Source: Clostridiales bacterium UBA8153
GTDB lineage: Bacteria > Bacillota > Sulfobacillia > UBA8153
Assembly (NCBI GenBank): GCA_003449495.1
Contig: DMHJ01000115.1
Coordinates: 7,743 to 16,355, forward strand
Direction of reading: 5' to 3'
DNA: 8,613 nucleotides
Part shown: one piece after another, positions 1 to 6,133 of the stretch
How positions within the stretch are numbered: the stretch's first letter is position 1
How the letters are laid out: every line of letters starts with the position of its first letter
Notes under the pieces: generated by a model
Told to the model about the DNA's origin: nothing
Database searches by the model: none
What the model saw: only the letters and a program-made list of their open reading frames with translations
Made by a program: the position numbers and the translations under genes

Positions 1-288
1 CTGGTCCCAGCCGGGACCGCACCGGATGTCCCGGATGATGCCCTTGCCCACTTCTTCTCGTATCTTGGCCAAGATGGTGCCCTTGAGGAGCGAGATCTGC
101 TGTCCCCATACGGGAGACTGCACCTTCACAAACAATATGCCGCCGGCCACCCGTGCCGGCTGGGAGTGCCTGGCCAGTTCCTTCCCGGCTACCACCGGCC
201 ACCTGCTCAGCACCTGGTAGGCCCTGGCCTGCTTACCCAGTTCCAGCTTGCCCAAAAGCTGGTCCACCACCCCGGCTAGCCTGTGCAT
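1..288 (-). CDS. DUF721/DciA-like protein, N-terminal part (cut by window edge)
   Basis: Reading the minus strand from the ATG at 288-286 gives 96 open codons running off the left edge. The protein begins MHRLAGVVDQLLGKLELGKQ. It continues with a tryptophan-centred segment (SRWPVVAGKELARHSQPARV, about residues 33-52) and a beta-type segment GGILFVKVQSPVWGQQISLLK (about 53-73). This is the pattern of the DUF721 family: an amphipathic start, then W-x-x-V-x-G, H-S-x-P, a strand ending in S-P-x-W, and L-x-x-L-K. Family members include DciA, which works with the replicative helicase in many bacteria; that role is inferred here, not shown. The start overlaps the end of recF by 13 bases, which suggests translational coupling in one operon. 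A GAG-containing purine stretch lies just upstream. The C-terminal end is not visible. Family call fairly sure, function less so. Confidence 0.8.
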   Translation of the reverse strand, partial: MHRLAGVVDQLLGKLELGKQARAYQVLSRWPVVAGKELARHSQPARVAGGILFVKVQSPVWGQQISLLKGTILAKIREEVGKGIIRDIRCGPGWDQ

Positions 289-1382
289 GCCCTCTGCACC
301 TTCCTGGCCGTCCCGGCTTTGACTTCGTAGACTAGCGGATCCGCTGCGGCCTGGTGCGACCAACCTTGGGTGACACTGGTGATGATGGTCTGGCTGCCGG
401 TGCCCAGCATGATCATTAGCTCATGTTGGCGTCGCCGGTCCAGCTCCGAAAGTATATCATCAAGTAGTAGCACCGGCGTACTGCCCAGGTTTGAGCGCAG
501 GTATTCGGCCACCGCCGCCTTCAATGCCAACACGGCACAGCGTTGTTGCCCTTGAGAACCGTGTGTGCGTAGCGGCTTCCCCTCCAGCTCCAAAGCCAGC
601 TCATCGCGGTGCGGCCCCGCCAGCGTTGCGCCCCGGGCGAGTTCCTCGTGGGCCTTTGCCTCCAGGAGCCGGACAAATTCTCCGCTGTCATCGGAACCCG
701 ACGGCCGGTAGGCCACCTGCAGCCTCTCTGCACCGCCGGTCAGTCGTTCCTGCACCCGGGCGGCCCCGGGAGCGAGGGACGCGATGACTTGCCGGCGCAG
801 GCGGGTCACCGCCGCGCCGGTCTCTGCCAGCTGCCGGTTCCAGGGGTCCAGGAGGCTGGCGGAGAGCCTGCTTCCTCCGGCGTCTTTCAACAGCCGGTTC
901 CGGTGGGCAAGACAACGGTTATAGCTGGCCAGCGCCCGGCGGTACCCGGCCGACCCCTGGAAAACCTCTTCATCTAGAAAGCGACGGCGATTGACGGGAG
1001 GCCCTTTGATCAGCTCCAAGTCTTCCGGGGCAAACAGCACCGCGTACAGGCCGGAATCGGTGCCGTCCACCCGGCGGTAAGGCTTTGCTCCTATGGAGAA
1101 GCGCCGGCCCTGCGCCTGGTGGAAGGAGAGCTCCAAAGCATACTGGCGTCCACCAGCATCCACTACGGCCCTCACCCGACAGCCGGCCTCTCCGGAGCGG
1201 ACCAGGTCCCTCTCTTCCAGGGTGCGGTGCGACCGCCCGGTGGCTACCCAGTAGATGGCCTCCAGTATGTTGGTTTTGCCCTGGGCATTTCCTCCCGTCA
1301 AGAGCGTCAACCCCGGGCAAAACGCCAGCTCCAGGTGGTGATAGTTCCGGAAGTCCTCCAACACCAGCTCCCTAACGTGCAA
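276..1382 (-). CDS. recF: DNA replication and repair protein RecF
   Basis: RecF is an SMC-like ATPase that binds gapped DNA and helps load RecA with RecO and RecR. Numbering from the upstream GTG at 1391, the protein shows Walker A GGNAQGKTN (33-41), the RecF-typical FAPEDLELIKG (120-130) and RRRFLD (135-140), TLAGPHRDE (256-264), the ABC signature SQGQQR (279-284) and Walker B VLLLDDILSELD (307-318). All ATPase motifs are intact, and about 370 residues is the normal length. I prefer the TTG start at 1382-1380: it has GAGGTG exactly 6 bases upstream and gives MHVRELVLEDFRNY, matching the usual RecF N-terminus. The GTG at 1391-1389 would add three residues but lies within that Shine-Dalgarno sequence. 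The gene follows yaaA by a few bases, and its stop codon lies inside the start of the DUF721 gene. Very sure of identity, fairly sure of the start. Confidence 0.97.
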   Translation of the reverse strand: MHVRELVLEDFRNYHHLELAFCPGLTLLTGGNAQGKTNILEAIYWVATGRSHRTLEERDLVRSGEAGCRVRAVVDAGGRQYALELSFHQAQGRRFSIGAKPYRRVDGTDSGLYAVLFAPEDLELIKGPPVNRRRFLDEEVFQGSAGYRRALASYNRCLAHRNRLLKDAGGSRLSASLLDPWNRQLAETGAAVTRLRRQVIASLAPGAARVQERLTGGAERLQVAYRPSGSDDSGEFVRLLEAKAHEELARGATLAGPHRDELALELEGKPLRTHGSQGQQRCAVLALKAAVAEYLRSNLGSTPVLLLDDILSELDRRRQHELMIMLGTGSQTIITSVTQGWSHQAAADPLVYEVKAGTARKVQRACTG

Positions 1383-1387
1383 CGGGT

Positions 1388-1395
1388 CCACCTCT
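1388..1395 (-). promoter_or_regulatory. Ribosome binding site deciding the recF start
   Basis: Minus-strand AGAGGTGG contains GAGGTG (1394-1389) followed by a 6-base spacer and TTG at 1382-1380. It overlaps the yaaA stop codon TGA (1397-1395). A ribosome ending yaaA translation would therefore be placed directly on the recF site, an arrangement for coupled translation. The GTG at 1391 is inside this element and is a poor start. Confidence 0.7.
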
Positions 1396-1613
1396 CACTC
1401 AGCCTTGCTCACCCGGTAGGATTGCCCCGCCACCTCAACTAAGTCCCCGGGCCGTAGCAGGAGCGACCTCTGGTAAGCCGGTCGCCCGTTCACGGAGACG
1501 CTCCCGCCGGCGACCAGGAACTTGGCCTGTCCCCCGGTGGAAGCGATGCCCTCCCACTTGAGGAAACTGTCCAGCTTGATGCACGCGGTCCGGATGGGCA
1601 CTTCCTTAACCAT
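1395..1613 (-). CDS. yaaA: S4-domain RNA-binding protein YaaA (RlbA-like)
   Basis: A 72-residue protein consisting of little more than one S4 RNA-binding domain. IKLDSFLKWEGIASTGGQAK is followed by GGSVSVNGRPAYQRSLLLRPGD and LVEVAGQSYRV, the alpha-L turn of S4 proteins. It matches in length and pattern the small S4 protein found between dnaN and recF in Bacillota (YaaA of Bacillus subtilis), which is thought to act on ribosomal RNA or ribosome assembly; its exact role is not settled. I use the ATG at 1613-1611, which shares one base with the dnaN stop (TGATG) and has GGGAAG upstream. A TTG one codon earlier is possible but less likely. The one-base overlap and the position before recF support operon membership and coupled translation. 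Gene family sure, function modest. Confidence 0.92.
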   Translation of the reverse strand: MVKEVPIRTACIKLDSFLKWEGIASTGGQAKFLVAGGSVSVNGRPAYQRSLLLRPGDLVEVAGQSYRVSKAE

Positions 1614-2743
1614 CAAGCGCTTCCCGGACTCTTGAGAGGCATCAGGACATAAGTGAAGTCCTCCCGCTCTTCCATGGAAAAGATGGCCGCCGATTCGAGG
1701 CCGGTCAGTTTCAACACCACCCGCTCCGTGACCACGTTTCTCAGTGCATCCTGCATGAACCGGGTGTTGAAGGCCACTTCCATCTCCTCCCCAGTCAGCT
1801 CCACCGGCAGTTCCTCCGTAAGCATGCCCACATCGGGAGTAGCGGCAAGCACCGTCATGTGGTCATCTTGGAAGCGCAGCTTCACGGTGCGGTCGAGTTC
1901 GTCAGACACCAGGGCGGCCCGGTCGCAACTCTCAAGAAAAGCCGTAGTGTCGATGCCTACCGTGGTAACTACCTCTGCTTCCGCAGGTATCAGCTGGGCA
2001 TACATGGGGAATTGCCCCTCCAAGAGCCTAGATAGCACAGTGATGCTGCCCATGGTGAAGAAAGCGTGGCTACTGGAGAAGACCACATGCACCAGCTCAT
2101 CATCTCCAGACAGTAGCCTGGCCACTTCCCCCATGACCTTGGCCGGGACCACCGCCCGTTGCTGGCCGCCTTCGGATTGCCCGGTCAGCGTGAGAGTACG
2201 CAGGGCCATGCGGGAGAAATCCACGCCCACCATCCACAGCTTGCCGTCCCTTACCTCAAGCAGCAGGCCGGTTAGAATGGGTCTGCTCTCATTCTGGCTG
2301 GCGGCAAACCCGGTCTGCCGGATCATGGCACGCAACTCCCCAGCCTTGACCTGGATACCCCACTCCTCCCTGGGCTCGGGCAAGGAGGGAAACTGCTCCG
2401 GCTCGATACCGTGGATGCTCAGGGAAGACCGGTGCCCCCAAGTCATAGTGGTGACGAAGTTGCCCGGGTCGGTGGCCAGCCCGATGGCGCCGGCCGGGGC
2501 CTTCCGGACGGCTTCGCCCAGCATCCTGCCAGGTAGGACCACGGACCCGGGCCTGTGCACTTGAGCCGTGGTCACCAGGGAGATGCCTGCGTCCAGGTCG
2601 GTGGCCGTTAGGTACAAGCGGTCAGGCACGCTGGCCCGGACGAAGATGCCCCCCAGTACCGGCATGGTTGGTCTGGTGGCCACTGCCCGGGAGACTACTT
2701 GAACTGCCGACAGTAACGATTCCTGGTTGATGGTGATCTCCAC
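1613..2743 (-). CDS. dnaN: DNA polymerase III sliding clamp, beta subunit
   Basis: The 376-residue protein has the normal clamp length. It starts with MEITINQESLLSAVQVVSRAV, then TRPTMPVLGGIFVRA, the classic beta-clamp N-terminal pattern, and ends with the YVLMPLKSP strand that corresponds to the conserved C-terminal Y-x-x-M-P. Other clamp marks are NESRPILTGLLLEV around residue 151-164, LLEGQFPMY in the middle, and AFNTRFMQDAL in the third domain. It should form a dimeric ring on DNA that tethers polymerase III and repair enzymes. The start is a GTG at 2743-2741, preceded by GGAGG (2755-2751) with a 7-base spacer. It lies 244 bases downstream of dnaA, beyond the origin-like spacer, and its stop overlaps the yaaA start. 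I could not find a convincing separate promoter; readthrough from dnaA is possible because no terminator is visible between them. Confidence 0.98.
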   Translation of the reverse strand: MEITINQESLLSAVQVVSRAVATRPTMPVLGGIFVRASVPDRLYLTATDLDAGISLVTTAQVHRPGSVVLPGRMLGEAVRKAPAGAIGLATDPGNFVTTMTWGHRSSLSIHGIEPEQFPSLPEPREEWGIQVKAGELRAMIRQTGFAASQNESRPILTGLLLEVRDGKLWMVGVDFSRMALRTLTLTGQSEGGQQRAVVPAKVMGEVARLLSGDDELVHVVFSSSHAFFTMGSITVLSRLLEGQFPMYAQLIPAEAEVVTTVGIDTTAFLESCDRAALVSDELDRTVKLRFQDDHMTVLAATPDVGMLTEELPVELTGEEMEVAFNTRFMQDALRNVVTERVVLKLTGLESAAIFSMEEREDFTYVLMPLKSPGSA

Positions 2744-2814
2744 TTCCGGCCCTCCATTCTTAGCGAATAGTCCACATGCATCGAGCTTTGACTTTGATCA
2801 TTAAAGATCATCAG

Positions 2815-2826
2815 TAATAGTAGAAG
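2815..2826 (+). other. DnaA-trio-like element (candidate strand-opening site)
   Basis: TAA TAG TAG AAG lies four bases from the paired DnaA boxes at 2831-2848. Read 3' to 5' away from the boxes it is GAA, GAT, GAT, AAT, so all four triplets fit the known DnaA-trio pattern 3'-(G/A)A(T/A)-5', on which DnaA extends along single-stranded DNA. The neighbouring AT-rich bases 2784-2811 would be the unwinding region. Position and polarity fit; activity is inferred. Confidence 0.65.
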
Positions 2827-2830
2827 AGAC

Positions 2831-2848
2831 TGTGGAAAATGTGGATTG
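2831..2848 (-). promoter_or_regulatory. Two abutting DnaA boxes next to the trio element
   Basis: TGTGGAAAA (reads TTTTCCACA on the minus strand, 8 of 9 to consensus) is immediately followed by TGTGGATTG (CAATCCACA, 7 of 9) with no bases between. Such head-to-tail boxes next to the trio element are where DnaA would be expected to nucleate strand opening. Confidence 0.7.
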
Positions 2849-2949
2849 ACTTCGAATTCCTGCTTGTGCCCCCTCATTCCCTGGGGACAAGTTGGGGATG
2901 GATCCGGCATCAGGAGCAGATCTTCCACAGAAAGCCATGCTGCTGCGCC

Positions 2950-2980
2950 TTGTCCACCGCTTGTCCACTGGATATCCACC
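2950..2980 (+). promoter_or_regulatory. Three DnaA boxes phased at 11 bp
   Basis: TTGTCCACC starts at 2950, TTGTCCACT at 2961 and ATATCCACC at 2972, each 7 of 9 to TTATCCACA and exactly 11 bp apart. The DnaA protomers would lie on the same face of the helix. A weaker copy, TTGTCTACC at 2984-2992, continues the run into the dnaA stop codon. Confidence 0.7.
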
Positions 2981-2987
2981 AAGTTGT

Positions 2988-4346
2988 CTACCGGGTACTC
3001 CCCTGGATGAGTTCGACAAGAGAGCGCAGGGTTCCTTGCAGGTCACGGGACTCTTTCAGGTCCCCGCGGATGCGCTCACAGGCGTGGATGACGGTAGTAT
3101 GGTCCCTCCCGCCAAATTCATGACCGATGCGCGGCAGGGAAAAGTCGGTGAGTTCACGGCAGAGGTACATGGCAACGTGACGAGGATACGACACCGCCCG
3201 GGTGCGCTTTTTCTCCTTGAGGTCATCAACGGTCAACTGGTAGAAGGCGGCCACTTGCCGTTGGATGAGGTCGATGGAGATGGCCCTTTGCAGGGGATCG
3301 GGGAAGAGGTTTTTCAGAGCTTCCTCGGTGAGTTCCAGATCGACGGGGCGGCCGGTGAGCGAAGAGAGAGCTACCACGCGCAGCAAAGCTCCTTCCAGCT
3401 CCCGTATGTTCGTCTCCACACTGGTGGCGATAAAGGTCAGTACCTCCGAGGGCACCACCAACTGTTGGGAAGAGGCCTTCTTGCGCAAAATGGCGATTCG
3501 CGTCTCCAGATCCGCGGGCTGGATATCGGCAATGAGCCCCCACTCGAAGCGCGTGCGGAGGCGGGCTTCCAAGGTGGAGATCTCCCGGGGGGGCCGGTCG
3601 CTGGAAATGACGATCTGCTTGGCGGCTTGGTGTAGCGTGTCGAAGGTGTGGAAGAACTCCTCCTGGGTGCTCTCCTTCCCGGCCACGAACTGCACATCGT
3701 CTAGGAGCAATACGTCGACGCTCCGGTAGCGGTTGCGGAAATCCGCCGTCCTACCGTCCCGGATGGCCGCGATGAGCTCGTTGGTAAAGGTCTCGGACGA
3801 AACGTAGATGACCTTGATCCTGGGCTTGCTCTGGAGAAGGAAATGGCCTATGGCCTGCATTAGATGGGTTTTCCCCAGGCCTACGCCGCCATAGATGAAC
3901 AAGGGATTATAGGCCCGGGCCGGTGCCTCGGACACATGAACACAAGCGGCATGGGCAAAGCGGTTGCCCGGCCCGACCACGAAGGTGTCAAATGTATAGC
4001 GGGGGTTGAACCCTCTCCCACTAGTACCGTTGCCGGAAGGAGTGGATGGGGGGACCGTCCCCTCGTCTGATGACGGGGGCGAGGCGGTATTCATGTGTTC
4101 CACGATCCGAAAATTCACGCGTAAATGCCTGCCCGTAACCGATCTCAACACCTGATGGAGGACGGGAGCATAGCGCGACTCCACCCAGTCCTTAGTGAAC
4201 TGGTTGGGCACCGCCACCGTCAAGACGTCTCCATCCAGAGCCAAGGGCGCAGTGTTCTTGAGCCAGGCCTCGAAACTAGGCTTCATGACCTCGTGTCTCA
4301 TCATGTCCAAGGTACGATCCCAGAGCTGGCCTAGATCTCGCTGCAT
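2988..4346 (-). CDS. dnaA: Chromosomal replication initiator protein DnaA
   Basis: The 452-residue protein has all four DnaA domains. Domain I (about 1-85) contains FEAWLKNTAPLAL. A short, Pro/Ser/Gly-rich domain II linker spans about 86-114. The AAA+ domain III has Walker A GGVGLGKT (153-160), Walker B VLLLDDVQF (212-220), sensor 1 ISSD (247-250), the arginine-finger region RLRTRFEWGL (262-271) and sensor 2 region NIRELEGALLR (313-323). DNA-binding domain IV ends with the DnaA signature GGRDHTTVIHA (412-422). All ATP-handling residues look intact. It binds the 9-mer boxes found on both sides of the gene and opens the origin. ATG at 4346-4344 is the only in-frame start before the upstream stop. 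The Shine-Dalgarno is not ideal: AAGGGGG is about 11 bases away and GGG is very close. A long leader with DnaA boxes suggests autoregulation. Identity certain. Confidence 0.99.
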   Translation of the reverse strand: MQRDLGQLWDRTLDMMRHEVMKPSFEAWLKNTAPLALDGDVLTVAVPNQFTKDWVESRYAPVLHQVLRSVTGRHLRVNFRIVEHMNTASPPSSDEGTVPPSTPSGNGTSGRGFNPRYTFDTFVVGPGNRFAHAACVHVSEAPARAYNPLFIYGGVGLGKTHLMQAIGHFLLQSKPRIKVIYVSSETFTNELIAAIRDGRTADFRNRYRSVDVLLLDDVQFVAGKESTQEEFFHTFDTLHQAAKQIVISSDRPPREISTLEARLRTRFEWGLIADIQPADLETRIAILRKKASSQQLVVPSEVLTFIATSVETNIRELEGALLRVVALSSLTGRPVDLELTEEALKNLFPDPLQRAISIDLIQRQVAAFYQLTVDDLKEKKRTRAVSYPRHVAMYLCRELTDFSLPRIGHEFGGRDHTTVIHACERIRGDLKESRDLQGTLRSLVELIQGSTR

Positions 4347-4511
4347 AAACCCTAGCGCCCCCTTCTGGCCATGACCTATGGTACCAGGGCTTACTCATGC
4401 ATGCATCGACATAGCTTGTGCTTACCGTTGACTGCCAGACCATTCAGTGCGCGTAACCCAAGGTACCGCTGAAGTTTTCAATCCCGGCCCAGCTAATAGA
4501 CTACTCACAAG

Positions 4512-4544
4512 TTATGCACAGACTTATCAACAGTCTGTGGATAA
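4512..4544. promoter_or_regulatory. DnaA-box cluster upstream of dnaA, in a 33-bp inverted repeat
   Basis: TTATGCACA (4512-4520, 8 of 9), TTATCAACA (4524-4532, 8 of 9) and the perfect inverted box TGTGGATAA (4536-4544) begin exactly 12 bp apart. The outer two form an inverted repeat: TTATGCACAGACT and AGTCTGTGGATAA pair with one mismatch around the 7-base centre TATCAAC. The cluster lies in the predicted dnaA transcript about 37 bases after the start site. It could serve DnaA autoregulation, act as the second arm of a bipartite origin, or both. Confidence 0.8.
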
Positions 4545-4587
4545 AGGGCAAGAAACGCCGGAGGACCCGGCGCATCTATCCATGGGC

Positions 4588-4616
4588 ATGATACCAGATC
4601 CCGTCCGCCTTGACAA
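4588..4616 (-). promoter_or_regulatory. Predicted sigma-A-type promoter of dnaA
   Basis: Minus strand TTGTCA (4616-4611) and TATCAT (4593-4588) are separated by 17 bases, one mismatch each from TTGACA and TATAAT in otherwise GC-rich DNA. Transcription would begin near 4581, giving a leader of about 235 bases before the dnaA ATG. Predicted from the hexamers only. Confidence 0.6.
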
Positions 4617-4633
4617 GGCGAACAGTATGTTCG
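4606..4633. promoter_or_regulatory. Two abutting palindromes over and upstream of the dnaA -35 element
   Basis: CGCCTTGACAAGGCG (4606-4620, perfect 7-bp arms around one base) contains the -35 hexamer. CGAACAGTATGTTCG (4619-4633, perfect 6-bp arms around GTA) overlaps it by two bases. The second resembles the Bacillus SOS box CGAAC-N4-GTTCG but has five central bases instead of four. They look like operators for a dimeric repressor or activator of dnaA; the protein is unknown. Confidence 0.5.
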
Positions 4634-4758
4634 TCTGGCGGGAAAGCTTTCTGGGCGTCCTTTTGCAGGAGGTGACCACAACTGCCCAAGCCCGCAGGCG
4701 GCCACGGGGGTTTCCTGTAGATGAGGCAGCCTCTCCCTTGCCGGCTCTTCCCCGGAAG

Positions 4759-5898
4759 TTAGCAGCCCAATTGCCGGGCGATCACCAGGCGTTGTATCTC
4801 CGAAGTGCCCTCCCCGATGGTCATGAGCTTGGCATCCCTAAGGTACCGGGCCACCGGGTATTCTTCCGTATAGCCGTAGCCGCCGTGGATCTGGACGGCC
4901 TCCAGGGCGGCTCGCACGCAGGCTTCGGAGGCAAAGAGTTTTGCCATGGCCGCTTCCCTGGTGTAGGGACGATGATGGTCCTTAAGCCAGGCGGCCCTCC
5001 AGGCGGCCAGCCGGGCCAAATCCACCTCGGTGGCCATGTCCGCCAGCTTGAACTGGATGGCCTGGAAGCCGGAGATGCTTCTCCCGAACTGGACCCGTTC
5101 GCGGGCATAGATCAGAGAGGCATCGAGACAGGCCTGGGCGATCCCGGTAGAAAGGGCCGCGATGCTGATGCGCCCCCCGTCCAGAACGCGGAGCGACTGC
5201 CGGAGACCATCTCCGGGACTACCCAGCAGGTGGTCTACCGGGACCCGGCAATCCTCGAAGACCAACTCGACGGTATCCGAGGCCCTCAGTCCCAATTTGC
5301 GGTAGCCCGGGCCAATGTGGAATCCGGGAGTACCGGCGGGGACGACCAGGTTGGAAATACCCCGGATGCCCTTCTCCCGGTCGGTGATAGCGGCGATAAC
5401 CACATAGCCGGCGAGCGAGCCGTTGGTGATGAAACACTTCGTCCCGTTAATCACCCACTCGCAGCCGTCGCGGACGGCCGCGGTCTGGATGCCGCCAGCG
5501 TCGGAACCGGCATCGGGTTCGGTAAGGGCGAAGGCCGCCAGTACCTCACCGCGGGCACAGGGGACCAGCCACCGGCGCTTCTGCTCCTCGGAGCCGAAAT
5601 GATGGAAAGCCGCCGCTCCCAGTGACACGTGGGCCGCGTAAGTTAGCCCCAGAGAGCCTGAGGCCCGGCCGATCTCCTCCACGGCCAGGATGTAGGCCAG
5701 GTAGTCCGAGCCCACTCCCCCGTAGGCTTCCGGGAACGGGAGGCCGAAGAGGTCCAGCTCTTTCATGACGCCGAAGACGCGCTCCGGCAGGCTTCCCTCT
5801 TCCTCCCAGCCCGCAGCGTAGGGTAGTACTTCCCGGTCAACGAATTCCCGCACCGTGCGGCGGATGAGCCGGTGCTCTTCAGTGAGGTCAAAGTCCAT
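4759..5898 (-). CDS. Acyl-CoA dehydrogenase (short/branched-chain type, FAD)
   Basis: A 379-residue flavoprotein of normal family length that would introduce an alpha-beta double bond into an acyl-CoA and pass electrons to ETF. It starts [20 protein letters not shown] and has signature 1 [13 protein letters not shown] (about 124-136), FITNG (156-160), and signature 2 from [20 protein letters not shown] (338-357) into GEGTSEIQR. The Glu of GEGT (about residue 363) is the catalytic base of short/medium-chain and SBCAD enzymes. In true isovaleryl-CoA dehydrogenases that position is small and the base sits in a YER motif, whereas here the corresponding helix reads [11 protein letters not shown]. 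The liu-like neighbours suggest isovaleryl-CoA or another branched acyl-CoA as substrate, but the active site is of the general short-chain type. The ATG at 5898-5896 is chosen over a GTG three codons earlier because GAGGTG lies 6 bases upstream and covers that GTG. It is transcribed toward the origin, divergently from liuB. Confidence 0.93.
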   Translation of the reverse strand: MDFDLTEEHRLIRRTVREFVDREVLPYAAGWEEEGSLPERVFGVMKELDLFGLPFPEAYGGVGSDYLAYILAVEEIGRASGSLGLTYAAHVSLGAAAFHHFGSEEQKRRWLVPCARGEVLAAFALTEPDAGSDAGGIQTAAVRDGCEWVINGTKCFITNGSLAGYVVIAAITDREKGIRGISNLVVPAGTPGFHIGPGYRKLGLRASDTVELVFEDCRVPVDHLLGSPGDGLRQSLRVLDGGRISIAALSTGIAQACLDASLIYARERVQFGRSISGFQAIQFKLADMATEVDLARLAAWRAAWLKDHHRPYTREAAMAKLFASEACVRAALEAVQIHGGYGYTEEYPVARYLRDAKLMTIGEGTSEIQRLVIARQLGC

Positions 5899-5904
5899 GG
5901 CTGG

Positions 5905-5912
5905 CACCTCCC
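5905..5912 (-). promoter_or_regulatory. Ribosome binding site deciding the acyl-CoA dehydrogenase start
   Basis: Minus strand GGGAGGTG with a 6-base spacer (CCAGCC) to the ATG at 5898-5896. The alternative GTG at 5907-5905 is part of this element and so is unlikely to be the start. Same geometry as the recF site. Confidence 0.7.
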
Positions 5913-6118
5913 GGAAGGGCAGAGTGGTCGCCGGACGTTTCCGGCCAGCCGAGGGCTACCCACACCTCATAGGCGCCGTGGCGCCCGGCTGCATGCATCT
6001 GATTTATTCGTCTTTCATTCCCGGGTCCCTTTTTCGGTCCATGCCCGCAGGGCCCCGGTAGGCAGGCGACTGGCCGGAACCGGAGGAACGGGGGTCTGGG
6101 CGGAGAGGATTAGCGGAT

Positions 6119-6133
6119 CTATTCGGCGAATAG
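6119..6133. promoter_or_regulatory. Perfect 15-bp palindrome, candidate operator
   Basis: CTATTCG-G-CGAATAG is a perfect 7-bp-arm inverted repeat and is AT-rich against its surroundings. It sits in the divergent spacer 209 bases before the liuB start, so it could be the operator of a regulator controlling the catabolic genes. No regulator gene is visible in the window. Confidence 0.4.

Larger units (their letters stand above)
2744..2987. other. oriC-like spacer between dnaA and dnaN
   Basis: This non-coding stretch holds a dense cluster of DnaA-box-like 9-mers compared with TTATCCACA. On the plus strand: TAGTCCACA (2768-2776), TCTTCCACA (2921-2929), TTGTCCACC (2950-2958), TTGTCCACT (2961-2969) and ATATCCACC (2972-2980). 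In reverse orientation: TGTGGAAAA (2831-2839), TGTGGATTG (2840-2848) and TGGGGACAA (2882-2890). Most match at 7 of 9 positions, one at 8. The AT-rich segment 2784-2829 includes the direct repeat GATCAT at 2796-2801 and 2806-2811. Reading from dnaA to dnaN the order is phased boxes, paired boxes, trio-like triplets, AT-rich DNA, which is the order of the B. subtilis unwinding region. Function as the origin is inferred from this layout and from the position between dnaA and dnaN. Confidence 0.85.
4347..4758. other. Spacer upstream of dnaA: promoter, DnaA boxes, no gene
   Basis: I see no convincing gene in this 412-base stretch; in particular no rpmH, which usually lies here in Bacillota. From right to left on the minus strand it holds the end of the acyl-CoA dehydrogenase transcript with no clear hairpin-plus-U terminator, two abutting palindromes (4606-4633), a sigma-A-like promoter (4588-4616), three DnaA boxes (4512-4544), a 10-bp palindrome ATGCATGCAT (4397-4406) and the dnaA leader. 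An AGGAGGTGA-like purine run at 4668-4676 on the plus strand leads into no gene I can support. Confidence 0.75.

Noticed and set aside
1653..2564. 303-codon plus-strand frame opposite dnaN
   Set aside because: Ser/Arg/Thr-rich translation with no recognisable motif, fully antisense to dnaN; a composition effect.
3012..3018. TTCGACA, a perfect match to the Spo0A box (reverse complement TGTCGAA)
   Set aside because: Attractive because Spo0A sites occur in Bacillus origins, but a 7-mer is expected about once by chance in a window this size, and it lies within dnaA codons away from the DnaA boxes.
2892..3635. 247-codon plus-strand frame opposite dnaA
   Set aside because: Starts inside the DnaA-box region and runs antisense to conserved dnaA codons; no motif or ribosome site support.
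4668..4676. Strong Shine-Dalgarno-like AGGAGGTGA on the plus strand
   Set aside because: No start codon at suitable distance leads into a believable gene; the only frame is the antisense one discussed above.
4505..4705. 66-codon minus-strand frame upstream of dnaA
   Set aside because: It would cover the predicted promoter, palindromes and DnaA boxes; composition is not protein-like and no good ribosome site precedes it.
4634..4758. Possible terminator after the acyl-CoA dehydrogenase
   Set aside because: GC-rich short inverted matches exist, but no clear stem with a following T-run on the minus strand, so none is called.
4447..5625. Long plus-strand open frame (392 codons) opposite the acyl-CoA dehydrogenase
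   Set aside because: It is antisense to a clearly conserved gene, shows no family pattern, starts within the dnaA regulatory region and has no suitable ribosome site. High GC content keeps such frames open by chance.
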